This document shows positions 15,747 to 22,740 of a stretch of 64,000 nucleotides of DNA, piece after piece (position 1 is the stretch's first letter; the number at the start of each line of letters is the position of its first letter). A program made the position numbers and the translations under genes. The notes under the pieces are model-generated. The model was not told the origin of the DNA. It saw only the letters and a program-made list of their open reading frames with translations, and did no database searches. Source of the DNA: an uncultured Eubacteriales bacterium (GTDB taxonomy: Bacteria; Bacillota; Clostridia; Oscillospirales; CAG-272); NCBI GenBank assembly GCA_934373635.1, contig CAKROZ010000007.1:1-64000 (forward strand), in the 5' to 3' direction.

Positions 15747-17147
15747 ATGTCTAAAGTTCTGATTACGGAAACCATCCTGCGTGACGCCCATCAATCGCTT
15801 GCCGCGACGCGCATGACGACCGAAGAAATGTTGCCGATTCTCGACGATCTCGACAAAGTCGGTTATTACTCTCTCGAAGCATGGGGCGGCGCCACCTTTG
15901 ACTCCTGCCTCCGCTTCCTCCACGAGGATCCGTGGGACAGACTCCGCACCATCAAGGCGCATGTGAAGAATACGAAGCTCCAGATGCTCTTCCGCGGGCA
16001 GAATATTCTCGGCTACCGTCACTACGCCGATGACGTTGTTGAATATTTCGTTCAGAAGTCCATCGCGAACGGTATCGATATCATCCGTATCTTCGATGCG
16101 CTGAACGACGCGAGAAACCTTGAGACGGCGATCCGCGCGACTATCAAGGAAGGCGGACATGTACAGGCGGCGATCTCCTACACGACCTCGCCCTTCCACA
16201 CCAACGAGGGCTTTGCTCAGTATGCGAAGCAGCTCGAGGAGATGGGCGCCAACTCCATCTGCATTAAGGATATGTCGGGACTTCTCAAGCCCTATGAGGC
16301 ATATCAGCTTGTCAAGACATTGAAGAACACCGTCAAGATCCCGATTCAGCTTCACACCCACTACACCGCGGGACTCGCGTCCATGACCCTTTTGAAGGCA
16401 ATCGAGGCGGGCGTCGACGGTGTGGATACCGCGATTTCTCCGCTCGCGATGGGAACCTCGCAGGCGCCGACGGAATCTCTCGTCGCGACACTTCAGGGCA
16501 CGCCCTACGACACGGGCCTTTCACTCGAGAAACTCGACACGATCGCGAAGTACTTCACGGGCATTCGCGAAAAGTATCTCGCCTCGGGACTGATCGACCC
16601 GAAGGTATTGAAGGTCGATGTCAACGCCCTGCGTTACCAGGTGCCGGGCGGTATGCTCTCGAACCTCATTTCTCAGCTCAAGATGGCAGGAAAGTCAGAT
16701 AAACTGAACGAAGTGCTTGAAGAAGTGGCGAACGTACGCCGCGACGCGGGTTATCCGCCGCTTGTCACGCCTTCCTCACAGATCGTCGGTACGCAGGCGG
16801 TCAACAACGTCCTGTTTGCAAACGAAGGCAGATACTCGAGAGTAACGAAGGAATTCAAGGGACTCGTCCGCGGTGAGTACGGCAAGTGCCCCGCCCCGAT
16901 CTCCGACGAATTCAGAAAGAAGATCATTGGCGACGACCCGATCATTGACTACCGTCCCGCCGACAAGATTGCTCCCGAGATCGATTCTCTCCGTCAAAGA
17001 GTCGCTCCCTACGAAGAGCAGGAGGAAGACCTTCTCTCCCTTGCCCTCTTCGAGCAGGTCGCTATCAAGTTCTTTGAGTGGAGAAAACAGCAAAAGTATA
17101 AACTCGATGCCTCCGCCGATCCGAAGAGCGGCGTGCATCCCATCTAA
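15747..17147 (+). CDS. oadA: Oxaloacetate decarboxylase alpha/pyruvate carboxylase B-type carboxyltransferase
   Basis: 466 residues, TIM-barrel carboxyltransferase without its own biotinyl domain (full OadA is about 590). The metal and catalytic residues are visible: TILRDAHQS at the N-end, CIKDMSG near 170 with the carbamylated-lysine position, and LHTHYTAG for the His ligands. The C-terminal PYC/OADA domain reaches about residue 460. It would move CO2 between oxaloacetate/pyruvate and the biotin carrier encoded two genes upstream. AGGAAAGG lies well ahead of the ATG. It is the last gene of the operon and is followed by a strong terminator. Direction (decarboxylation with Na+ export) is inferred from the beta subunit. 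Confidence 0.93.
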   Translation: MSKVLITETILRDAHQSLAATRMTTEEMLPILDDLDKVGYYSLEAWGGATFDSCLRFLHEDPWDRLRTIKAHVKNTKLQMLFRGQNILGYRHYADDVVEYFVQKSIANGIDIIRIFDALNDARNLETAIRATIKEGGHVQAAISYTTSPFHTNEGFAQYAKQLEEMGANSICIKDMSGLLKPYEAYQLVKTLKNTVKIPIQLHTHYTAGLASMTLLKAIEAGVDGVDTAISPLAMGTSQAPTESLVATLQGTPYDTGLSLEKLDTIAKYFTGIREKYLASGLIDPKVLKVDVNALRYQVPGGMLSNLISQLKMAGKSDKLNEVLEEVANVRRDAGYPPLVTPSSQIVGTQAVNNVLFANEGRYSRVTKEFKGLVRGEYGKCPAPISDEFRKKIIGDDPIIDYRPADKIAPEIDSLRQRVAPYEEQEEDLLSLALFEQVAIKFFEWRKQQKYKLDASADPKSGVHPI

Positions 17148-17165
17148 AGTCTCATTCGGACAGAA

Positions 17166-17210
17166 GAACCCCGCCAACATGCAAATTCACATGCGTGTTG
17201 GCGGGGTTTT
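17166..17210 (+). terminator. Terminator of the decarboxylase operon
   Basis: ACCCCGCCAACATGC and a near-perfect partner ending TGTTGGCGGGGT, followed by TTT; it lies 20 bases past the stop. Confidence 0.92.
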
Positions 17211-17276
17211 AACTATGATTGTAATATTCGTTCTCACGCTGACGAATGCCTCGCAGAAAACGGTATCGCATATGTT

Positions 17277-17312
17277 ATGCACCTTCGAAAGTGCTGACTT
17301 TCGAAGGTGCAT
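17277..17312. repeat. Perfect 16-bp hairpin between convergent operons
   Basis: ATGCACCTTCGAAAGT (17277-17292) and its exact complement (17297-17312) with a 4-base loop; ATCGCTTTTT follows on the plus strand. It is probably a second terminator between the oadA and comF units, which converge here. The rest of 17211-17374 shows no gene. Confidence 0.65.
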
Positions 17313-17374
17313 ATCGCTTTTTGCGTGGGCATTTCCGATAGCTTATCAAAAAGTTTTGCAAACGGTTCGGAAGA

Positions 17375-18169
17375 TCACTTCTTATTGAAGGAAGCCGAGT
17401 TGTCGTCAAAAGATAACACGCCATAGGCACTTTTTTCAAAAGGAATATACGGATCGAGATAGGCGATGGCGAATGCCGCGCCGACGATCTTCCTTGCCCC
17501 GTTCCCGCGAAGGAGCGCCGCCGCGTTCGCCATGGAGGCACCCGTTGTCACGATGTCATCGACAAGAAGAATCGGCTTTCCCTCGAGATCGGAGGAGCCC
17601 GTGCACTCCATTGCGGCGTTCAGGACTCTTTCACGTCTGCCCGACATACTATTTTGTGCGTGCTTCGCCGTCGAGCGGAGCGTCGTCTTACATTCGGCGC
17701 CGATGAGTGCGGCGACCTTGCGTGCAAGCTTCTTCGCGTGGTCGAAGCCGTATTTCACGACCGACGAGCGACGTCGCGGAACAAAGGTGACAAGAAACTC
17801 TTCCGCGCGCGGAATACTCTCGCGAATCGCCGTGGCAAGCTCCCTTGCCATAAAGTCGGAGACATCCCGGCGGTTTTGTTGTTTTAAGGAATATATAAGT
17901 TTATTTTGCGGCAGATCTTGGCCATGGAGGTAACGCGTGACCTTTATGAGCGAGTGCACATAATGCGAATCGAGATAATCGTTCGGGCAGGTACAACGGG
18001 AAAGAACCTTGGCACAGCGGGAGCAGTTTCTCATTTTTGCATTGTCGTAAATCATGCGGCACGCGGGGCAAAAGACCGTATCCTGCCGTGTGAGAAATTC
18101 CCCGCAACCGACACAGCGCGGAACGCCGATATAGAAAAGCAGACTGTCGCGCAAAGAGGCAAGCTTCAT
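17375..18169 (-). CDS. comF: ComF-family phosphoribosyltransferase-like protein
   Basis: 264 residues. The N-terminal zinc-ribbon has CVGCG, CPAC, CSRC and CTC pairs at residues 19-61; the C-terminal part is a type-I PRT domain with the PRPP-loop LLVDDIVTTGASMANAAALL near residue 205. ComF proteins act with DprA and the competence DNA-uptake helicase in transformable species, and are also kept where competence is unknown. There is no Shine-Dalgarno sequence before the ATG; the terminator of glnS lies only about 40 bases away and no clear promoter is visible, so it may be leaderless or expressed by read-through. Length is a little above the usual 220-240. Confidence 0.87.
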   Translation of the reverse strand: MKLASLRDSLLFYIGVPRCVGCGEFLTRQDTVFCPACRMIYDNAKMRNCSRCAKVLSRCTCPNDYLDSHYVHSLIKVTRYLHGQDLPQNKLIYSLKQQNRRDVSDFMARELATAIRESIPRAEEFLVTFVPRRRSSVVKYGFDHAKKLARKVAALIGAECKTTLRSTAKHAQNSMSGRRERVLNAAMECTGSSDLEGKPILLVDDIVTTGASMANAAALLRGNGARKIVGAAFAIAYLDPYIPFEKSAYGVLSFDDNSASFNKK

Positions 18170-18183
18170 TGATAAAATACCGT

Positions 18184-18213
18184 AAAAGGAGACCGCCGCG
18201 GCAGTCTCCTTTT
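18184..18213 (-). terminator. Terminator downstream of glnS
   Basis: AAAAGGAGAC pairs with GTCTCCTTTT across a GC-rich loop. It separates glnS from comF. Confidence 0.8.
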
Positions 18214-18226
18214 CTTTCCGTTATTT

Positions 18227-19885
18227 TCAGGCATTGGTTTTCGGATAGCTGTCCTTTAAGCCGACGATGCGGTTGAATACGTTCTCATTCTTCGTATCCT
18301 TGACAAAGTAGCCCGTGCGGACAAACTGAAATTTATCCGACGGCTTCGCATCGGCGAGTGCGGGCTCCGCCTTCACATGCTCGAGCTTTTCCACCGAGCG
18401 GAGATTCAGATAATCGTCAAAGGTCTTTCCCTCGGGAATGTCCGCCACATTTTCGATGGTGAAAAGGAAATCGTAGAGCATGACGGTCGTGTCGATCGCA
18501 TACTTTGCAGAAACCCAATGAACGGTTCCCTTTACTTTTCTGCCGTCCGTCGGATTGCCGTTGCCCGTCTCGAGATCGGCGGTGCAGCGAAGCTCGCGGA
18601 CGGTCCCGTCCTCGTTCTTCACGACCTCGTTGCATTTGACAATATACGAACCCATAAGACGGACTTCTCCGCCCGGCTTCAGGCGGAAAAACTTCGGAGG
18701 CGGCACTTCTGCAAAATCATCGGCGTCGATATAAAGTTCCTTGGTAAAGGGAAGCTTCCGCATCCCTGCCTCCGGATGCTGCGGATGATTCGGCACCTCG
18801 AAGAATTCTTCCTTATCCTCGGGATAATTGGTGATGACCACCTTGACGGGATGAAGCACCGCAATGCGGCGGGGTGCGCTCTCGTTGAGCTCCTCGCGGA
18901 TGCAATGCTCGAGGAGCTCGTAATCCACGACACTGTACGCCTTCGCGACGCCTGCACGGGAAACGAAATCAAAGATCGCGGAAGGAGTATACCCGCGTCT
19001 GCGAAGTCCGCAGAGCGTGGGCATTCTCGGGTCGTCCCAACCGTCCACGAGCCCCGACTCCACAAGCTGACGGAGATAACGCTTCGACATGACGGTATGT
19101 GTGACGTTCAGACGGGCGAATTCCCACTGATGCGGCTTCTTCTCAAAGCCGATATTGTCGATGACCCAATCGTAAAGGGGTCTGTGATTTTCAAACTCGA
19201 TGGAGCAAAGCGAGTGCGTGATCCCCTCGGTCGCGTCCTGAATCGGGTGTGCGTAATCGTAGAGAGGATAGATGCACCACTTGTTCCCCTGTCTGTGATG
19301 CGCGGTATGCACGATGCGATAGATGGCGGGGTCGCGCAGGTTGATATTCGGGGACGCCATATCGATCTTTGCGCGAAGAGTCTTCGCACCGTCGGGAAAT
19401 TCCCCGTTCTTCATCCGCTCGAAGAGGTCGAGGTTCTCCTCCACCGAACGGTCGCGGTACGGGCTGTTCTTTCCGGGCTCGGTCAGCGTGCCGCGATATT
19501 CGCGCATCTCGTCGGCGGAGAGGTCACAAACGTACGCCTTCCCGTCCTTGATGAGCTTGACGGCATACTCATAGCACTTATCGAAATAATCGGAGCCGTA
19601 GAAAACGCCGCCCGTCGGCTCGCACCCGAGCCAAAGCAGGTCCTCATAGATGCTCTCGACGTATTCGTTATCTTCCTTCGTGGGGTTGGTGTCGTCGTAG
19701 CGGAGATTAAAGAGTCCGCCGTATTTTTTTGCCGTCATGGCGTTGATCCAGATCGCCTTTGCCGACCCGATGTGCAGATAGCCGTTCGGCTCGGGCGGGA
19801 AGCGGGTATGGATCTTCAGATCGGGGTTCTTTTTCAGATCCTCATCGATAATGTCGTGGATAAAGTTGCTTTTGATCTCTTCCAT
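18227..19885 (-). CDS. glnS: Glutamine--tRNA ligase
   Basis: 552 residues, full length for bacterial GlnRS. It charges tRNA-Gln directly. The class-I signature appears as PPEPNGYLHIGSAKAIWIN (HIGH) near residue 32 and VMSKRYL (KMSKS) near residue 265. The C-terminal anticodon-binding beta-barrels are present. Many Bacillota instead use a non-discriminating GltX plus GatCAB, so a GlnRS is a lineage marker. A separate gltX is at 60.4 kb. The ATG follows the metallo-hydrolase stop by 13 bases, so both belong to one transcript from the promoter at 20543-20571. Confidence 0.96.
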   Translation of the reverse strand: MEEIKSNFIHDIIDEDLKKNPDLKIHTRFPPEPNGYLHIGSAKAIWINAMTAKKYGGLFNLRYDDTNPTKEDNEYVESIYEDLLWLGCEPTGGVFYGSDYFDKCYEYAVKLIKDGKAYVCDLSADEMREYRGTLTEPGKNSPYRDRSVEENLDLFERMKNGEFPDGAKTLRAKIDMASPNINLRDPAIYRIVHTAHHRQGNKWCIYPLYDYAHPIQDATEGITHSLCSIEFENHRPLYDWVIDNIGFEKKPHQWEFARLNVTHTVMSKRYLRQLVESGLVDGWDDPRMPTLCGLRRRGYTPSAIFDFVSRAGVAKAYSVVDYELLEHCIREELNESAPRRIAVLHPVKVVITNYPEDKEEFFEVPNHPQHPEAGMRKLPFTKELYIDADDFAEVPPPKFFRLKPGGEVRLMGSYIVKCNEVVKNEDGTVRELRCTADLETGNGNPTDGRKVKGTVHWVSAKYAIDTTVMLYDFLFTIENVADIPEGKTFDDYLNLRSVEKLEHVKAEPALADAKPSDKFQFVRTGYFVKDTKNENVFNRIVGLKDSYPKTNA

Positions 19886-19897
19886 CTTCGTGATCTC

Positions 19898-20509
19898 CTA
19901 CGATTGAAATTGTGCGGCGAGATGCCGCGGGGAAAACGCATTGCCGTGTCCCGGATAGAGTGTGAGGATCTCCCGATGCTCTGCAAGTCGGGCGATCGAA
20001 GAAAACAGAGTGCGCAAATTTCCGCCCGGAAGATCGCACCTTCCGTATGCGCCCCCGTCGAAGACGAGGTCGCCTGAAAACGCGTCGCTCCCGATCCGAT
20101 ACGTGACGCTCCCCGGTGTGTGACCGGGCGTGTCGATCACGAAAATATCGAGGCTCGAAAACCGAAGCGTGTCGCCATCTCCTACGGTCCGATATGCGCC
20201 GAAGTAGCCGCCGTCTTCGCCCGTAAAAAGGCGATAGGCGTTTCTCTCCGGATTCGAAAGCGCGTCGGCGTCCTCTGTTCCGACAAAGACGGGGGCACCC
20301 GTGGCTCTGACCCATTCGTCGATCGCGAGCATGTGGTCGAAGTGTGCATGTGTCAGAAGGATCGCATCGATGCGCGGCAGATCGCCGAAGAAGTCGCCCC
20401 GCACGGCATCGGGAGGAGTCGACGGGTCAATCAGCACGCTCGCCCCGCCCGAAGAGACAAGATACATGTTCGAGCCGAAGCGATCGGACGGTGTATAAGC
20501 TTTTATCAT
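19898..20509 (-). CDS. MBL-fold metallo-hydrolase (glyoxalase II-like)
   Basis: 203 residues. The metal-binding motif is LTHAHFDHMLAID near residue 52, with further ligand positions in DTPGHTPGS (His), FSGDLVF (Asp) and YPGHG (His), so the dinuclear site is complete. This size and layout fit the YcbL/YqgX group of glyoxalase-II-like hydrolases. The substrate is unclear. It heads a two-gene unit with glnS. It starts at the ATG shortly after a good promoter, with GAGG in the leader. I am sure of the fold and metal site and not of the substrate. Confidence 0.9.
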   Translation of the reverse strand: MIKAYTPSDRFGSNMYLVSSGGASVLIDPSTPPDAVRGDFFGDLPRIDAILLTHAHFDHMLAIDEWVRATGAPVFVGTEDADALSNPERNAYRLFTGEDGGYFGAYRTVGDGDTLRFSSLDIFVIDTPGHTPGSVTYRIGSDAFSGDLVFDGGAYGRCDLPGGNLRTLFSSIARLAEHREILTLYPGHGNAFSPRHLAAQFQS

Positions 20510-20542
20510 TGTCTTCCTCTATGGCTTATCAAATAATATGTA

Positions 20543-20571
20543 AGTATACCACATTTTCGGCGTTTTGTCCA
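20543..20571 (-). promoter_or_regulatory. Promoter of the metallo-hydrolase-glnS unit
   Basis: Minus strand TGGACA (20566-20571), a 17-base spacer, TATACT (20543-20548). Confidence 0.75.
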
Positions 20572-20683
20572 GTGGTTTTTCTATTTTTTCACCCGTGTTC
20601 ACGAAATTTTGTGAAAACGGTCATTTTCCCTTCTCTTTTGTCAAAAGCTTGTGTTTCGGTTGCCATATTCCGAGAGGAGAAAG

Positions 20684-20756
20684 ACACCGTTTCGGCAGGT
20701 CAGCCATACACTGAGAATAGGGTGTGCGAACATTACGATCCGACACCCGAGGAAGG
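20684..20756 (+). promoter_or_regulatory. Leader with two competing pairings before the DUF3343 gene
   Basis: GGGTGT (20720-20725) can pair with ACACCC (20743-20748), just ahead of the AAGGAG ribosome site, or with ACACC at 20684-20688. No clear promoter is visible in 20572-20766. Structure is a possibility only. Confidence 0.3.
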
Positions 20757-20766
20757 AGTTAGAGAC

Positions 20767-20988
20767 TTGAATACCTCTATCTTTACGGTAGGTTCGGTCA
20801 CACTCGCCGTCAAGGCGCGAAAGCTGCTTGCGCGTGCGGGCATTCGGTCAAGGCTCGTAAAAACGGATGCCGCGAAAACGGGAAACGGATGTCGGTACGG
20901 AATCGAGTTTTCCACTCTCGATTTTTACGGTGTTTCCGCGGAACTCAGAAAAAACGGAATCTCCTACGAAGTATATCGTGAAGGTTAG
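20767..20988 (+). CDS. DUF3343 small protein (putative sulfur/selenium carrier-like)
   Basis: 73 residues beginning at TTG, with AAGGAG eight bases ahead; a longer open frame to 20344 has no ribosome site and runs antisense to the metallo-hydrolase gene. The pattern (VGSVTLAVKARKLLARAGI, then GCRYGIEF with one Cys, then LRKNGISYEVY) fits DUF3343, a ferredoxin-like small domain that often sits beside cysteine-desulfurase or selenium genes. It lies eight bases before the cysteine-desulfurase-like gene, so it is a plausible partner or acceptor of that enzyme. The family has no settled biochemical role. Confidence 0.8.
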   Translation: MNTSIFTVGSVTLAVKARKLLARAGIRSRLVKTDAAKTGNGCRYGIEFSTLDFYGVSAELRKNGISYEVYREG

Positions 20989-20996
20989 GAAGTGCT

Positions 20997-22124
20997 ATGA
21001 TCTATCTTGACAACGCGGCGACTTCCTTTCCGAAACCACCCTCCGTTCTGCACGACCTCTCGGTCTGCGTCGGAAAATATTGCGGGAATCCCGGGCGGAG
21101 CTCGCACCGTCTTTCTCTGCGGGCGGCGGAAGAAATTTACCGCACGCGGGAAGAGCTTGCCACCTTTCTTTCGTTTGATAAGCCCGAAAACATCGTCTTT
21201 ACCGAAAACGCAACCTATGCGCTGAATCTGGCGATCAAAACCACCGTTCCGCACGGCGCGCATGTCGTGATCTCGGATATGGAGCACAACGCGGTGGTGC
21301 GCCCGCTCGAAAAGTTAAGACGCACCGAAGGGGTAAGCGTCTCCGTCTTCCGAAGTGACGGAAATCTTTTCGACAATATCGAAGCCGTCCTGCGCGAAGA
21401 CACCGCCGTGATCGTCTCTACGCTCTGCGGCAACGTCAGCGGAGAACGCATCCCGCTCGCCGTGCTCTCGAAAATCAAAGAGCGTCACCCGAACATCAAG
21501 CTGATCGCGGACGCATCGCAAGCGATCGGGCACGAGGAGATCGATCTTCAAAAGACACCGTGTGATATTCTCTGTGCCCCCGGGCACAAGGGTCTGTTCG
21601 GAATTCAGGGTTGCGGCTTTGCCGTCTTCTGCGACGACGCCCTGCGCGACAGTTTTATCGAGGGCGGAAGCGGAAGCGACTCGATCAGCCCCGAGATGCC
21701 CGAGTATCTCCCCGACCGCTTCGAAGCGGGAACCCTTCCGACTCCTGCCATCGTGACGCTCGGGAGCGGGATCCGCTATCTCAACAAGCTCGGCATGAGC
21801 GAGATCTCAAAGCGGCTCTCCGACTATTCCGCAAAATTATGCGACAGGCTCGATGCGCTCGGGAAGCTCCGCCTGCTCGCCCGCACGGACAGCGGCGTCG
21901 TCTCCTTCGTTCGGGACGGAATCCCTTCTTCGAGGATCGCCGACGCGCTCGACCGACGTGGGATCTGCACGCGCAGCGGACTGCACTGTGCTCCGAGCGC
22001 ACACCGAAAATTCGGTACGCTCGAAACGGGCGCCGTGCGTGTCAGTCTCTCCGTTCTGAATACCGAACGGGATATCGACGGACTGTACGACGCGTTGCGA
22101 GAGATCGTCACGGTCGGATCATGA
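20997..22124 (+). CDS. PLP-dependent cysteine desulfurase-like enzyme (class V aminotransferase)
   Basis: 375 residues. The PLP lysine lies in CAPGHKGLFGIQG near residue 200, with DASQAIGH just before it. The C-terminal TRSGLHCAPSAH holds the Cys that accepts sulfur in SufS/CsdA-like enzymes. The N-end (MIYLDNAATSFPKPP) is typical. It would remove S from Cys (or Se from Sec) and pass it on, possibly to the DUF3343 protein encoded eight bases upstream; no SufBCD or IscU gene is nearby. AGGA precedes the ATG. A strong terminator follows. The exact acceptor is inference. Confidence 0.9.
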   Translation: MIYLDNAATSFPKPPSVLHDLSVCVGKYCGNPGRSSHRLSLRAAEEIYRTREELATFLSFDKPENIVFTENATYALNLAIKTTVPHGAHVVISDMEHNAVVRPLEKLRRTEGVSVSVFRSDGNLFDNIEAVLREDTAVIVSTLCGNVSGERIPLAVLSKIKERHPNIKLIADASQAIGHEEIDLQKTPCDILCAPGHKGLFGIQGCGFAVFCDDALRDSFIEGGSGSDSISPEMPEYLPDRFEAGTLPTPAIVTLGSGIRYLNKLGMSEISKRLSDYSAKLCDRLDALGKLRLLARTDSGVVSFVRDGIPSSRIADALDRRGICTRSGLHCAPSAHRKFGTLETGAVRVSLSVLNTERDIDGLYDALREIVTVGS

Positions 22125-22149
22125 TTTTCCGAAAACCACGCCGAACCGA

Positions 22150-22187
22150 AACACGCGGTCGCAGAAATCATCATGCGACCGCGTGTT
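22150..22187. terminator. Terminator between convergent genes
   Basis: A perfect 14-bp stem (AACACGCGGTCGCA with TGCGACCGCGTGTT) and TGTTATTTT after it. It serves the cysteine-desulfurase-like gene and, in reverse, the glycogen operon. Confidence 0.85.
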
Positions 22188-22188
22188 G

Positions 22189-22722
22189 TTATTTTGGCAA
22201 GGCGAGTGCGAGGGCGGAGTCCTTTTCCGATGCCTCGATCACGCGCATGACCTCCGCCTGATATCTCGAATAGGCGTTGCCGTTGCACGAAACCGTAAAA
22301 TCCGCGTATTTTTCGTACAGTGCCGTGCGCTCTTCGTACAGGTCGCGGATGGTCTGTCCCTCGCGGAGGACGATGCCGCGCTTCGAAAAATCGCCGAGGC
22401 GCTCCAATATCACGGGAAGGCTCGCGGAAAGATAGATCGTCCGTCCGACCGTGCGACAGTGCTCCATCACACGGGGATAATAGACGGCGCTTCCTCCCGT
22501 TGCGAGAAGGATCCTGCCACCGCTTACCGAAAGAAGAGTCTCTTCCTCGATCTTTTGAAAGCCGTCCGTGCCGTAGGTCTCGAGGATCTGCCAAAGGGGC
22601 ATCCCCATCCGTTTGACAATGAGACGGTCGCCGTCCAAGGCGCGCATTTTCAGTTTGGATGCCACGGCGCGTGCCATACAGCTTTTACCGACGCCCGGCA
22701 TACCGATCAGTGTATACATCAT
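22189..22722 (-). CDS. aroK: Shikimate kinase-like protein
   Basis: 177 residues. P-loop GMPGVGKSCMARAVA at residues 7-21, the DxD-type DGDRLI near 32, and the shikimate-binding glycine motif LATGGSAVYYPR near 73, which marks the shikimate kinase family. The lid region has LREGQTIRDLYEERTALYEKYAD, with the usual Arg and the RxxxY pattern. It would phosphorylate shikimate at the 3-hydroxyl. It is the last gene of the glycogen operon (18 bases after the GH13 gene), an odd place for an aromatic-pathway enzyme, and no other aro gene is nearby. A related sugar or small-molecule kinase is the alternative. Confidence 0.85.
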   Translation of the reverse strand: MMYTLIGMPGVGKSCMARAVASKLKMRALDGDRLIVKRMGMPLWQILETYGTDGFQKIEEETLLSVSGGRILLATGGSAVYYPRVMEHCRTVGRTIYLSASLPVILERLGDFSKRGIVLREGQTIRDLYEERTALYEKYADFTVSCNGNAYSRYQAEVMRVIEASEKDSALALALPK

Positions 22723-22740
22723 ATTATATTCTGCCTTGAT

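Noticed and set aside
18377..20077. A 566-codon plus-strand frame opposite glnS
   Set aside because: Antisense of GlnRS, extending into the metallo-hydrolase gene; no coding support.
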